A stretch of DNA of 64,000 nt from Bradyrhizobium sp. AUGA SZCCT0158 (GCF_018130065.1 NZ_JAFCME010000007.1:186001-250000), one strand, 5' to 3'. Counted from the first letter of the stretch, positions 1-8,154 are shown. Notes: generated by a model not told the origin, from the letters alone. Program-made: numbers and translations.

Positions 1-466
1 GCAGGACGCCGTAATAGACAAAACCTTTTTCAATCTTGATCGTCGTCATCCGCTCTTCGCCGATGATCTGGATGTAGACCCAGACCAGCTTGATCGCATA
101 GCCGAAGAAGGCGATCCGGATCAGATCGATCACGGTCGAGAGCGCGCGCCCCACCGCATGCGGCAGATAACGGAACACCAGGTCGACCTGGATGTGCCGC
201 GACAGCCGCACGCACATCGACGAGCCGATGAACACCACGCCGATCAGGCAATAGGTCGCGATCTCCTCGGTCCAGGCGTAGCTGTCGTTGAGGACGTAGC
301 GGGTGAAGAACTGCAGGAAAACGCACAGCGCCATGATCCAGAAGATCACCAGCGCCAGCCAGTCCTCGAACGCATACGGACTGAGGTCGGCGCCCTTCGG
401 CGCCTCGTCCTCGAACGTATGGGCGATCTCTTCCGCCGTGATCTGCTTGTGCACTTCAGCCGACAT
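1..466 (-). CDS. TRAP transporter small permease (DctQ type), 3' end outside window
   Basis: Small membrane subunit of a tripartite (TRAP) secondary transporter; with the large permease it carries solute delivered by a periplasmic binding protein. The frame opens at an ATG preceded by GGAAAGAGA and stays open for 155 codons to the window edge. After a hydrophilic acidic N-terminus come hydrophobic stretches such as LVIFWIMALCVFLQFF and YCLIGVVFIGSSM, then the typical RHIQVDLVFRYLP segment and a third hydrophobic stretch, which matches the four-helix DctQ fold. It lies 82 bases downstream of the TRAP binding-protein gene on the same strand. The large permease should follow beyond the left edge. 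Confidence 0.88.
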   Translation of the reverse strand, partial: MSAEVHKQITAEEIAHTFEDEAPKGADLSPYAFEDWLALVIFWIMALCVFLQFFTRYVLNDSYAWTEEIATYCLIGVVFIGSSMCVRLSRHIQVDLVFRYLPHAVGRALSTVIDLIRIAFFGYAIKLVWVYIQIIGEERMTTIKIEKGFVYYGVL

Positions 467-548
467 CGGCGTCTCTTTCCAAATGCGCTCGAGATAGCTT
501 GCCCCTGCCCGCCGAAGGACGCGGCAGGCAGGGGCAAAGCCCGTCGGT

Positions 549-1526
549 TTACTTCACCGCCTGGATGCGCTCCCAGTCGGCCTTGCGGTAGTCGAAGCTT
601 TCAAAGCTCGTGGTCTTGATCACGGTGTCGCGGAACGCGGCCTTGTCGACCTCGGTGACGGTAAGACCCTTCTGCTTGAAGAAATCGACCAGCTTGGCCT
701 CGTTGACCTTGATCTCGCCCGTGGCCTTGGCGGCGGCTTCCTGGGCGACGTCGGTGAAGATCTTGCGATCCTCTTCGCTGAGCTTCTTCCAGAGCCCGCC
801 CGAGATGATCGTGTTGAGGTGGTCGACGATGTGACCGGTCAGCACGATGTGCTTCTGTACCTCGTAGAACTTCTTCGCCTCGATGGTGGTGAGCGGATTT
901 TCCTGGGCTTCGACGGTGCCGTTCTGAAGCGCCAGGTAAACCTCGGCGAAGGCGATCGGCGCGGTGTTGGCGCCGCAGGCGCGCGGCATCGCCAGATAGG
1001 CCGGCACGTCGGGCACGCGGATCTTGAGGCCCTTCATGTCCGCGCAGGCCTTGATCGGGCGGTTCGACGAGGTGTGACGCACGCCGTAATAGGTCACCGC
1101 CACGATACGGTGGCCGGTCTTGTCTTCATAGCCCTTGGTGAGATCCTTGAAGACATCGCTCTTGGTGTAGGCCAAAAGGTGATCGGCATCGCGGAAGGTG
1201 TAGGGGTAATAGGTCACGCCGATCGGCGGGAAGCTCTTGGCGGCGAAGCTCGAGCCGGAGATGATGATGTCGACCGAGCCCAGCGAGAGGCCCTGGTTGA
1301 TATCGGCCTCCTTGCCGAGCTGCGAGGCCGGATAGACGTCGATCGCATAGCGGCCGTTGGTGCGCTTGCCGATCTCCTGTGCGGCCCACACCGATGCAGT
1401 GTGGAACGGCTCTGACGTCTCATAGACGTGCGCCCATTTGAGCTTGGTCTGCGCCATGCCGGCGCTGGTGGCGCCAATCAAGGCAGCAGCGGAAGCCGCT
1501 ATGACAATCGTCAATTTCTTCAACAT
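549..1526 (-). CDS. TRAP transporter periplasmic substrate-binding protein (DctP type)
   Basis: Periplasmic receptor of the TRAP importer whose small permease follows. The 325-residue length is typical. A signal peptide spans about residues 1-25 (ALIGATSAGMAQ ends with an AQ cleavage site), followed by the DctP start TKLKWAHVYETSEPFHTAS. The segment GLKIRVPDVPAYLAM contains the arginine that binds the substrate carboxylate in this family, and VYLALQNGTVEAQENPL is the conserved hinge-region motif. Its neighbours are a GntR regulator upstream and a divergent mannonate/fructuronate oxidoreductase, so a hexuronate or related sugar acid is the likely ligand. That ligand is inferred from context only. 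Confidence 0.92.
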   Translation of the reverse strand: MLKKLTIVIAASAAALIGATSAGMAQTKLKWAHVYETSEPFHTASVWAAQEIGKRTNGRYAIDVYPASQLGKEADINQGLSLGSVDIIISGSSFAAKSFPPIGVTYYPYTFRDADHLLAYTKSDVFKDLTKGYEDKTGHRIVAVTYYGVRHTSSNRPIKACADMKGLKIRVPDVPAYLAMPRACGANTAPIAFAEVYLALQNGTVEAQENPLTTIEAKKFYEVQKHIVLTGHIVDHLNTIISGGLWKKLSEEDRKIFTDVAQEAAAKATGEIKVNEAKLVDFFKQKGLTVTEVDKAAFRDTVIKTTSFESFDYRKADWERIQAVK

Positions 1527-1605
1527 TGAAATCTCCTCCGTTGTTACATTTGCTTTTGTTACTCAACCGATTCAGCCTTTTTGGCCGAACCGTTCGAATG
1601 CGTGA

Positions 1606-2340
1606 TCAGCCGCTCCTTGCCTCTGTGTGAGGCGATGCGGCTTCGGCTCCAAAGTTTTGTGCAAAGCGTTCCTGCGAACGCGCCAGATGCTCGCGCATGG
1701 CGGTGCGGGCAGCGTCGGGATCGCGGGCGGCGATGGCGTCGCGGATCGCCTGATGCTCGGCGAGCGCGGCGCCCCAGGACTCCGGGTTCTCGAAATAATG
1801 CGCGAGCTTGGCGAAATAGGGATTGAGCCGCTGGTCAAAGAGTTCGCCGACGACGCGAACCAGCACGGCGTTATCCAGACATCCCGCCACCGCAACATGG
1901 AACGCGCGGTCGTGGATCATCGAGGCGTCGCCGGGATGCTGGGTGTTTGCCATCGCCAGCAGCGAGGCGTCGATGCGCGCGATATCTTCCGGCTTCGCCA
2001 CCCTCGCCGCTTGCTCGGCGATGGCGCCTTCGATGAATTCGCGGGCGCGCAGCAATTCGAACGGCCCTTCGATCATTGCGGAGGCCGGCAAAGGCGCGGC
2101 CAGCGCGGCCGGGTCGCTGACATAGATTCCGGAGCCGACACGAATGCGAACACGTCCTTCGACTTCGAGCGCGATCAGTGCTTCGCGCACGGTGGGACGG
2201 GAGACCTTCAATTGCTCGGCGATATCGCGTTCGGTGGGGAGCCTGGAGCCGACGGCGTATTCGCCGCTGTCGATCAAGGCGCGCAGCTGATCGGCAACCT
2301 GGCGGTATAGGCGTCGCGCTTCCACTGCCTCTAACGGCAC
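1606..2340 (-). CDS. GntR-family transcriptional regulator, FCD (FadR) subfamily
   Basis: DNA-binding regulator of 244 residues. The N-terminal winged helix (about residues 10-75) includes LYRQVADQLRALIDSGEY, GSRLPTERDIAEQLKVSRPT and VREALIALEVEGRV. The C-terminal helical FCD effector domain contains the metal/ligand motifs AFHVAVAG and EHQAIRDAIAARD. I chose the GTG at 2340 because GGGGGA precedes it and the length fits the family; the frame stays open further upstream but would run into the divergent gene. It is co-directional with the TRAP genes and divergent from the oxidoreductase, as for UxuR/ExuR-type hexuronate regulators. A palindrome lies in the shared intergenic region. Confidence 0.9.
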   Translation of the reverse strand: MPLEAVEARRLYRQVADQLRALIDSGEYAVGSRLPTERDIAEQLKVSRPTVREALIALEVEGRVRIRVGSGIYVSDPAALAAPLPASAMIEGPFELLRAREFIEGAIAEQAARVAKPEDIARIDASLLAMANTQHPGDASMIHDRAFHVAVAGCLDNAVLVRVVGELFDQRLNPYFAKLAHYFENPESWGAALAEHQAIRDAIAARDPDAARTAMREHLARSQERFAQNFGAEAASPHTEARSG

Positions 2341-2429
2341 GCTGCTTCCCCCGAATGATCCCGCGGATCGGTTCTTTTTCTGGCTGGCTTTGGCCAATCG
2401 GCTGGCCTTGAGCCAACCGCCAATCGGTA

Positions 2430-2446
2430 AATTGGCCTTACCAATT
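2430..2446. promoter_or_regulatory. Palindromic operator candidate for the GntR regulator
   Basis: AATTGGCCTTACCAATT is a perfect 6-5-6 inverted repeat centred between the GntR gene (start 2340) and the oxidoreductase gene (start 2527). TTGG-N-CCAA symmetry is the kind of site used by FCD-type GntR regulators of hexuronate genes. Further TTGG/CCAA half-sites lie within 40 bases on either side. The palindrome is seen directly; the assignment to this regulator is inferred from position. Confidence 0.6.
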
Positions 2447-2526
2447 GACCAAACATTGACCTTACGGGTACGCCATGTCAAGGCGAATGGCGAAAATTCC
2501 GCCATTCCAACCCAAAGGAGGCCGAT

Positions 2527-3996
2527 TTGCGCCTCTCGAACGCCAGCCTCGCCCGGCTCCCCAGCCATATCGGACGCCCCGGTTACGACCGGGCAGGCGT
2601 CACATCAGGCATCGTCCATCTCGGAATCGGCGCCTTTCACCGTGCGCACCAAGCGGTCGTGATCGACGACCTGCTCGCAAACGGCGCGACGGACTGGGGA
2701 ATCATCGGCGCCAGCCTTCGAAGTTCGGACACCTACGACGCCCTCGCCCCGCAGGATTGTCTCTATGCGCTTGCCGTTCGCTCCGGCGCGGGCACTGAAC
2801 ACCGGATCATCGGCTCGGTGCTGCAGACGCAGGTCGCCAGGAACAACCCCGCGCAATTGATCGCGCGCATGGCTGATCCCGCCACGCGCATCGTCTCGCT
2901 GACGATCACTGAAAAGGGCTATTGCCACACGCCGCAGACCGGCGAACTTAACGCTGACCATCCCGATATCGTCCACGACCTTGCAAACCCCGATGCACCG
3001 CGATCGGCCCCGGGATTCATCGTGGCCGCGCTGGCGCGCCGCCGCGCGGCTGATATCGCGCCCTTCACCGTTCTCTCCTGCGACAATCTTTCGGCCAACG
3101 GCCATACCGTGAAACGGATCCTGACTGAGTTCGCTCACCTGCGATCGCCGGAGCTCGGAAAGTGGATCGCCGATCACGTCGCCTGCCCGTCGACGATGGT
3201 CGATCGCATCGTCCCCGAGACCACCGACGCCGATCGCGCGGCGGTCTCGTCCGAACTCGGCATGACCGACGCATGGCCCGTGATATCAGAGCCGTTCACG
3301 CAATGGATCGTCGAAGACAATTTTCCGGCCGGCCGGCCCGATTTCGCACGCGCCGGCGTGCAGCTCGTCACTGATGTGACACCGTTCGAACACATGAAGC
3401 TGCGGCTGCTCAACGCCAGCCACTCGGCGCTGGCCTATCTCGGCTATCTCGCGGGCCATGAGACCATTGCCGCTGCCATGACCGACGATCGCTTTGCGGC
3501 GTTCGCCCACGGTGTGATGCAAGAATCCGCCGTGACGCTTTCGATGCCGGAGGGGACCGATCTGGCGGGATACAGCGCCTCGCTTCTCGAGCGCTTTACC
3601 AACCCTGCCCTGCGTCACCGCACCTGGCAGATCGCGATGGACGGATCGCAGAAATTGCCACAGCGGCTGCTCGGCACGATGCAGGACCGGCTGCGGCAGG
3701 GCGTGCCGATCAATACGCACGCGCTCGCGGTCGCAGGCTGGATGCGCTACGTCACGGCGAGCGACGAGAAAGGACAAACGATCGACGTGCGCGATCCCCT
3801 CGCGGCGGAACTGGCGGCGATCGCCAAGAAAGCCGGCCCCGTCGCAGATCGGCTCGCGCCTGCGTTGCTCGACATTGGTTCGATCTTCGGCGAATTTGGA
3901 AACGACCCCCGCCTGCGCGACGCCGTGACGCGCGCCCTGGCGCAGCTCTACGAATTGGGCGCCCGTCGGGCGGTGCAGGCCTGGGCGCCGGCATAG
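2527..3996 (+). CDS. Mannitol dehydrogenase family protein, D-mannonate/fructuronate oxidoreductase-like
   Basis: NAD-dependent polyol/uronate oxidoreductase of the long-chain mannitol dehydrogenase family; UxuB members interconvert D-fructuronate and D-mannonate. The 489 residues match the family. IVHLGIGAFHRAHQAV is the N-terminal nucleotide-binding motif, TITEKGY the conserved central motif, and VPETTDADR and KLRLLNASHSALAYLGYLAG the catalytic segment with the Lys-Asn-His arrangement. The start is TTG, placed by a strong AAAGGAGG five bases upstream. It is divergent from the GntR-TRAP unit, which supports uptake and breakdown of a uronate or polyol. Mannitol or another polyol is an alternative substrate. 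Confidence 0.9.
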   Translation: MRLSNASLARLPSHIGRPGYDRAGVTSGIVHLGIGAFHRAHQAVVIDDLLANGATDWGIIGASLRSSDTYDALAPQDCLYALAVRSGAGTEHRIIGSVLQTQVARNNPAQLIARMADPATRIVSLTITEKGYCHTPQTGELNADHPDIVHDLANPDAPRSAPGFIVAALARRRAADIAPFTVLSCDNLSANGHTVKRILTEFAHLRSPELGKWIADHVACPSTMVDRIVPETTDADRAAVSSELGMTDAWPVISEPFTQWIVEDNFPAGRPDFARAGVQLVTDVTPFEHMKLRLLNASHSALAYLGYLAGHETIAAAMTDDRFAAFAHGVMQESAVTLSMPEGTDLAGYSASLLERFTNPALRHRTWQIAMDGSQKLPQRLLGTMQDRLRQGVPINTHALAVAGWMRYVTASDEKGQTIDVRDPLAAELAAIAKKAGPVADRLAPALLDIGSIFGEFGNDPRLRDAVTRALAQLYELGARRAVQAWAPA

Positions 3997-4022
3997 ACTG
4001 ACCGGCGAGCGCACCGACGTGA

Positions 4023-4048
4023 GAAAGGCGGCCCGAAGGCCGCCTTTC
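4023..4048. terminator. Bidirectional intrinsic terminator
   Basis: GAAAGGCGGCC-CGAA-GGCCGCCTTTC is a perfect 11-bp stem with a four-base loop, and A/T flanks give a short U tract in both directions. It lies between the convergent oxidoreductase and DUF1236 genes, so it probably ends both transcripts. Confidence 0.85.
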
Positions 4049-4061
4049 AATCCGAATGCCG

Positions 4062-5129
4062 TCAGTCGATTTCCTCGATCACCATTCGCTCGCCCGGATC
4101 GACGAGATAGGTCCGGTTTTCGCGATGAATGTACCGATACTCGCGCAGCGCGGGCGCGTCCCGATACACCGTCTCGGGAAACTCGTCCACTTCGACGGCT
4201 TCCGGCAAACGCTCGCCACGACGGATCACCATCCTTGCGCTACTGCCGGTGGTTTGCGCCGTGCTGCCGGTGGCCTGACGTTCGGTACGTTCAGTTCTGG
4301 TCTTGACGTGCTTGCGGACCGCGTCGCGATCCTTGTCGGTAAACGCGGCCTTCGACTGCGAGCGCGCCGGAGCGGCGGCCGTCGAGCCGCCCGAACGCGG
4401 CAGAACCGTCACGATCTGGTAGGTGGACGGTTCGACGATCACGATTTCGTCGCGCACCACAAAGAAGCTGTATCCGCGATACTGCGGAACGATTTCCACG
4501 ACGTCCGCAGGGAGTGTCTGCAGCCGCACGTCACGCGGAACGGCTGTGCCGACCGAGAGCGAGAAGTTGACGTTGGTGAGCGGCTGCACGTTCAGCCGCG
4601 AGATCGATTGCGTGACCCGCGTTCGCTGCTGATCGTTGATATTGACCGACGCATTCACGTTGGTCGACGAGGATTGCGCCGTATTCGAAGGCGGGTTGGT
4701 CGACTGGGCAGGCTGCTGCGCAGTGGTGCTCTGCGAGGGCTGCTGCGCGGTGGTGTTCTGTGACGGTTGTTGCGCTGTTGTGTTCTGCGGCGGCTGCTGC
4801 GCTGTTGTGTTGGAGCTTGCCGGCGCCTGCTGCGCCTGATTGCTCGAGCTGCCGGTTGCAGGCGTCTGCTGGGCCTGGTTGTTGGACGGCGACGGAGCAT
4901 TGGTTTGCGCCTGAGCCGGAGCAGACGTTCCACCAGACTGGGAAGAAGTGGAAGGCGTCGTCTGCGCCTGCGACGAAGACGGCGTCTGGCCGCTTGACCT
5001 GTCAGGTGCCTTCTGCGGCGTTTGGGTTTGCGGGCTCGGCGAGGTCGACGGCTCCTTTGGCGACTGCGCAAATGCCGCGGTGGCGAAGACAACACCAACG
5101 GCGGTGGTTAAAAGAAGACGTGTTTTCAT
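4062..5129 (-). CDS. DUF1236-containing secreted protein with low-complexity Q/S/T/P linker
   Basis: Exported protein of 355 residues, function unknown. MKTRLLLTTAVGVVFATAAF is the start of a signal peptide ending at FAQ. About residues 22-150 are a Gln/Ser/Thr/Pro linker with four tandem nine-residue units of the TTAQQPxQN type. Two DUF1236-like modules follow, one around VPRDVRLQTLPADVVEIVPQ and one at the C-terminus around RRGERLPEAVEVDEFPE ending MVIEEID. The start is set by AGGAGGAG upstream of ATG 5129; the frame is open further upstream but would overlap the divergent small secreted gene. DUF1236 proteins are common in Bradyrhizobiaceae and have no assigned biochemical role. Confidence 0.88.
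   Translation of the reverse strand: MKTRLLLTTAVGVVFATAAFAQSPKEPSTSPSPQTQTPQKAPDRSSGQTPSSSQAQTTPSTSSQSGGTSAPAQAQTNAPSPSNNQAQQTPATGSSSNQAQQAPASSNTTAQQPPQNTTAQQPSQNTTAQQPSQSTTAQQPAQSTNPPSNTAQSSSTNVNASVNINDQQRTRVTQSISRLNVQPLTNVNFSLSVGTAVPRDVRLQTLPADVVEIVPQYRGYSFFVVRDEIVIVEPSTYQIVTVLPRSGGSTAAAPARSQSKAAFTDKDRDAVRKHVKTRTERTERQATGSTAQTTGSSARMVIRRGERLPEAVEVDEFPETVYRDAPALREYRYIHRENRTYLVDPGERMVIEEID
4702..4809 (-). repeat. Four in-frame 27-bp tandem repeats inside the DUF1236 gene
   Basis: Four 27-base units at 4702, 4729, 4756 and 4783 share a GGCTGCTGCGC-GT-GTG core and encode the repeated Ala-Gln-Gln-Pro segment of the linker. The third unit carries several synonymous changes. Units of constant length in frame point to slippage-type expansion. 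Confidence 0.8.
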
Positions 5130-5268
5130 TTGGAACTCCTCCTGTTGCGTTCGGGATGAACGAGCCCGAGGCTGCCGGGTTCCGATTTCCGCAGCGCCAA
5201 ATATTGAGGAACCGGGAACATTCGGTAAGTGATGGGGTTGGTGATCATCGACCTGAAGGAGTTCAGTC

Positions 5269-5601
5269 ATGAAGAAATTGATCGTAGTGCTCGCGATTGG
5301 CGCCGGCACCCTGTTCGCTACCGGCGCAACGGCCGCACCGCTCTCGAATGGCATTACCGTGATGCCGGATAACGGCATCGAACATGTCAGAATGGTCTGC
5401 GACGAATTTGGCCAATGCTACCGTACCCGTGGCGGCCGTCGCGTCGTCGTTGAGCGGGAATACGGCGACAGCTACAATTATTACGCTCCGCGCGAGCGAT
5501 ACATTGAACGCCGCGGCTATTACAATGACGGCCCGAGCGTCGGTATCGGCGTCGGACCGGGCGGCGTCGGTGTTGGATTTGGCGTCGGACCGCGCTACTA
5601 G
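5269..5601 (+). CDS. Small secreted protein with Gly/Val-rich tail
   Basis: A 110-residue protein that I do not recognise beyond its general type. A signal peptide (MKKLIVVLAIGAGTLFATG...ATAA) is followed by APLSNGITVMPDNGIEHVRM, a two-cysteine segment VCDEFGQCYR, an Arg/Tyr-rich middle and a tail of GVGPGGVGVGFGVGPRY. The two cysteines could form a disulphide in the periplasm. ATG 5269 follows GAAGGAGTTCAGTC. Similar short secreted proteins with conserved CxEFGxCY cores occur widely in Bradyrhizobium; the function is unknown. It is divergent from the DUF1236 gene and is followed by a hairpin terminator. Confidence 0.82.
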   Translation: MKKLIVVLAIGAGTLFATGATAAPLSNGITVMPDNGIEHVRMVCDEFGQCYRTRGGRRVVVEREYGDSYNYYAPRERYIERRGYYNDGPSVGIGVGPGGVGVGFGVGPRY

Positions 5602-5622
5602 GATTTCAATTTCGCAAGTCGA

Positions 5623-5644
5623 GGCCGCAGAGAAATCTGCGGCC
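5623..5644 (+). terminator. Hairpin terminator candidate
   Basis: GGCCGCAGA-GAAA-TCTGCGGCC is a perfect 9-bp stem with a GNRA-type tetraloop, 21 bases after the small secreted gene. Only two T residues follow directly, so termination may be weak. Confidence 0.65.
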
Positions 5645-5683
5645 TTCGGCGCGCCCGGCTTCCGGCACCGCGTGAGGTTTGAG

Positions 5684-5878
5684 ATGGACGAAAGCAAGTT
5701 CGCTGCGCTGCTCGGTCACGCAGCACTGAAGGTGTGGCCAGAGCTGTCGCGCGACGCCCAGGAAATGTTGTTTGCGGCTGCCGTCGATGACGGCGTCATT
5801 GCAAATACGCTCGCAACCTACCTGCACGATCATCATCCCCGGACCGCCCATCCGCCAAAGCCGACGGCGCTGGTCTGA
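5684..5878 (+). CDS. Small hypothetical protein (64 aa)
   Basis: Short acidic protein MDESKFAALLGHAALKVWPE... ending HHPRTAHPPKPTALV; function not recognised. The composition is that of a soluble, mostly helical cytoplasmic protein with no signal or membrane segment. The frame is open upstream, but those codons overlap the preceding gene in another frame, and ATG 5684 gives a compact product. GAGGTTTGAG just before it is a modest ribosome site, and a GTG twelve bases upstream is an alternative start. It begins only 40 bases after the hairpin at 5623. Confidence 0.55.
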   Translation: MDESKFAALLGHAALKVWPELSRDAQEMLFAAAVDDGVIANTLATYLHDHHPRTAHPPKPTALV

Positions 5879-6185
5879 TTCGGATCTGCATGGCGGCAGC
5901 ATTTAACGCCCACGCGGCTGCTCCAGAGCCTCTGCTCGCCTGAAGCTGACGCTAGCCAGATTACAAGCAGAAAAATTGCAAACCTGACGCGCCTGCGCGA
6001 GCGACCTCGCTTTCTCTCGCAGCGCACACCGCTGATAATACTTTCAGAAGACACAACCCTGTGTTTCAATCGGTCCTGCGGAAGCCGCAACCGCGTGCGT
6101 GCGCAGGCCGGCTCCTGTCCCGATCGCGAATCCCGGCCAGCAAAAACAACGCACGGTCTCAAAACCATAACAACGGAGGAAATCC
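5879..6185. other. Intergenic stretch without a recognised gene
   Basis: About 300 bases between a small hypothetical gene and the NTF2-like gene. I see no conserved coding frame, no strong hairpin and no clear palindrome. The last 20 bases carry ACAACGGAGGAAATCC, the ribosome-binding site of the next gene, so its promoter must lie here. Confidence 0.5.
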
Positions 6186-6635
6186 ATGGACATCGATCGT
6201 CGTCAGCTTGCGTTACCGGTACTCGCCATCGGACTTCTCGGCGTGATGCCAGCCTTCGCCGGCGCCGATGAAGATGCGGTCGCCAAGAACCTCGAGGCCT
6301 TCCGCACCGCGCAGGCCGCCGCCAACGCCGAGGGGCTGGCGTCGCTTTGCGCAGCCGAACTCAGCTACAGCCACTCGGATGGCCGCGTCGAGGACAAAGC
6401 GGCCTTCCTCGCCGGCGCGACCAGCGGAAAATCGAAGTGGCTGTCGCTGGTCTATAAGGACCCCGCGATCCGCGTCGTCGGCCCGGTCGCGACCGTCCGG
6501 TTCAACTGGCTCGGTGAGCAGGAGGCCGTCGCCGACGGCAAGAAGACCTCCACCAACCTCCACATCCTGATGACGTGGCTAAAGCAGGGGTCGGACTGGA
6601 AACTGCTGTCGCGCTCGTCGACCAAGCTCGGGTAG
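6186..6635 (+). CDS. NTF2-like (DUF4440/SnoaL-type) exported protein
   Basis: A 149-residue protein with an N-terminal signal-like segment (LALPVLAIGLLGVMPAFAGA) followed by one cone-shaped NTF2-like domain. Features of the DUF4440 family are the helical start DAVAKNLEAFRTAQAAANAE, the ELSYSHSDGRVEDKAAFL motif and the C-terminal strand WLKQGSDWKLLSRSSTKLG. Such domains bind small ligands or act as isomerase-like or adaptor folds, and no specific reaction can be assigned. ATG 6186 follows a strong GGAGGAAATCC. The gene stands alone between a gene-free stretch and a terminator hairpin. Confidence 0.82.
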   Translation: MDIDRRQLALPVLAIGLLGVMPAFAGADEDAVAKNLEAFRTAQAAANAEGLASLCAAELSYSHSDGRVEDKAAFLAGATSGKSKWLSLVYKDPAIRVVGPVATVRFNWLGEQEAVADGKKTSTNLHILMTWLKQGSDWKLLSRSSTKLG

Positions 6636-6657
6636 CAGCCGCGGAGTGCAGCGCTCA

Positions 6658-6689
6658 AGCCAGCGCGCCGGATCATCGGTGCGCTGGCT
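6658..6689 (+). terminator. Hairpin terminator candidate after the NTF2-like gene
   Basis: AGCCAGCGC and GCGCTGGCT form a perfect 9-bp stem, and the inner bases GCCGGAT/ATCGGT can extend it. It lies 22 bases after the stop codon. The U tract is poor, so this may be a processing hairpin rather than an efficient terminator. Confidence 0.5.
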
Positions 6690-6828
6690 GATGTCTCCCG
6701 ATGGATCGCGCCAGTCTGCCTTGCGAGTGGCGCCCCCTTCATAAAGACTCGGCACCAAACTGGCGCAAACAGAAAGCCGAACTATATCAGGGATCGTTGT
6801 TTCCATATCAATCACTCCCGTCGCCCCC

Positions 6829-7569
6829 TTGATCAAACTAGTCATCATCTTTCTGTCGTTGGTTTTTTTCCCGATCGGTGTATCGGCGGCCCGCTATTGG
6901 TCCGATGACCCGCGTGGAAGCTGGCAGACAGCGGACCGCTCCAGCGCCGGGCTTTTGCCCGAGGCGTCTCGTCACCCCGAGGCGGTCATTCGCATTTATG
7001 GCGCGCGCACGCTGCGTTGGAAGGCGATCTTCGCGATCCACACCTGGATCGTTATCAAGGAGCAGAACGCCGCGACCTACACCCGCTATGACTACACCGC
7101 CTGGGGCGAGCCGATTCGGACCAACGGCTTCGCGGCCGATGCGCGCTGGTTCGGCGCGTCCCCCGAAACCATCGTCGCGGTCGATGGCGAGGAAGCAAGC
7201 CGCCTCATTCCTAAGATCCGTCACGTCGTCGAAAATTATCGATTCCGGGCCTATGGCGACTACAGCCCGTGGCCGGGTCCGAACTCCAACACCTTCGTGC
7301 AGGCCGTCCTCAACGCGGTCCCCGAACTGATGGCTGTGCTGCCGCCCACCGCGATCGGAAAAGACTATCCCTACGAGGGCAAGTCATTCGGACTGACGGC
7401 TTCCGGCACCGGCGTTTTTGCGTCGCTTGGAGGTTATCTCGGCCTCACCGTCGGATGGGTCGAAGGCCTCGAAATCAATTTCCTCGGCGCGGTGCTGGGA
7501 GTGGATATTCGCCGGCCGGCGCTGAAATTTCCGGGCATCGGCCGATTGGGCATGGCCGCCGGAATTTAG
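6829..7569 (+). CDS. DUF3750 family protein
   Basis: A 246-residue protein with a hydrophobic N-terminal anchor or signal (LVIIFLSLVFFPIGVSAARY) and a DUF3750 domain through the rest. Conserved family segments are VIRIYGARTLRWKAIFAIHT, YTRYDYTAWG, the SPWPGPNSNTFVQAVLNAVP motif and LPPTAIGKDYPY, ending with GVDIRRPALKFPGIGRLG. The NSNTF motif with nearby histidine resembles NlpC/P60-like folds, but no catalytic role is established for the family. The likely start is TTG 6829; no good Shine-Dalgarno is visible and there is no nearby ATG, so the start is uncertain. Confidence 0.83.
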   Translation: MIKLVIIFLSLVFFPIGVSAARYWSDDPRGSWQTADRSSAGLLPEASRHPEAVIRIYGARTLRWKAIFAIHTWIVIKEQNAATYTRYDYTAWGEPIRTNGFAADARWFGASPETIVAVDGEEASRLIPKIRHVVENYRFRAYGDYSPWPGPNSNTFVQAVLNAVPELMAVLPPTAIGKDYPYEGKSFGLTASGTGVFASLGGYLGLTVGWVEGLEINFLGAVLGVDIRRPALKFPGIGRLGMAAGI

Positions 7570-7754
7570 CCCGCCGTTAACCTTTGCCGCTGACCGGATT
7601 GGCGTCGTCAGCCGTGACCGCGTCATCACTCGCTGATGCGGCAAAAATTCATGCATGATGCGCGCAATTTGATCTCGCATTGCACGCAGCAACCCTTATC
7701 TCTGGCTCAGGTAGGAAATTCGCCCCAAGGACAACTCCGAAAAGGAGCCATCTA

Positions 7755-7964
7755 ATGGCGAACGTATTAACCACTGGGGCCTGGCTTTCTGCCCCGATCG
7801 AAAAGATTTCATTTTTTGCAAGATTGTTGCGCGCTCGTATCGAATCCAATGAGCGACGGGCTGCCCGCGCCGTTGAGACGTACATTACCGACCACGGGCT
7901 GCAAAAACTGTCAGATGATGCCGAGCGACAAATCGATCGCTTGTTCTCCAGAGCGGGCCGATAG
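7755..7964 (+). CDS. Small basic hypothetical protein (69 aa)
   Basis: Short Arg-rich protein with N-terminal MANVLTTGAWLSAPIEKISF and a helical, charged remainder (RLLRARIESNERRAARAVET, LSDDAERQIDRLF). AAAGGAGCCATCTA before ATG 7755 is a strong ribosome site, which supports expression. The general look recalls the YjiS/DUF1127-type small proteins abundant in Rhizobiales, but the diagnostic motif is not clear. It is followed two bases later by another tiny reading frame, so the two may be translationally coupled. Confidence 0.65.
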   Translation: MANVLTTGAWLSAPIEKISFFARLLRARIESNERRAARAVETYITDHGLQKLSDDAERQIDRLFSRAGR

Positions 7965-7966
7965 CC

Positions 7967-8089
7967 ATGGTCACACTCATCATCATGCAGGTCGCAACCA
8001 GACTCGCTCGTTTTGGCAAACAGGCTCGTGAGACGTGGCGCGAAACCCAGCGCCTCCGTCGCAGCCTTGCCGGCCCAGCGGAAGAATGA
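7967..8089 (+). CDS. Tiny hypothetical protein (40 aa)
   Basis: Forty codons from ATG 7967, encoding MVTLIIMQVATRLARFGKQA and an Arg-rich end RETWRETQRLRRSLAGPAEE. It starts two bases after the stop of the preceding small gene, so ribosomes could re-initiate. The Arg-rich helix and its position beside another small basic protein favour a real gene of the DUF1127-like small-protein class; the short length keeps the confidence low. A strong bidirectional terminator follows. Confidence 0.45.
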   Translation: MVTLIIMQVATRLARFGKQARETWRETQRLRRSLAGPAEE

Positions 8090-8105
8090 CCGCACCGCGC
8101 ACGGT

Positions 8106-8144
8106 CCCCTTCGTTTCACCGGTCAGCCGGTGAAACGAGAGGGA
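8106..8144. terminator. Bidirectional terminator between convergent genes
   Basis: CGTTTCACCGG-TCAG-CCGGTGAAACG is a perfect 11-bp stem with a four-base loop. The flanks TCCCCTT and AGAGGGA extend the pairing with one mismatch. It separates the small-protein genes on the plus strand from the RidA-led 3' end of the minus-strand operon. Confidence 0.8.
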
Positions 8145-8154
8145 AATGCGCGCC

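Noticed and set aside
4702..4809. CRISPR-like array
   Set aside because: The 27-base units are contiguous with no spacers and encode a repeated peptide in frame.
4655..5098. Arg-rich minus-strand frame in the DUF1236 gene
   Set aside because: It is a frame-shifted reading of the Gln/Ser/Pro linker; the DUF1236 frame has the signal peptide and domains.
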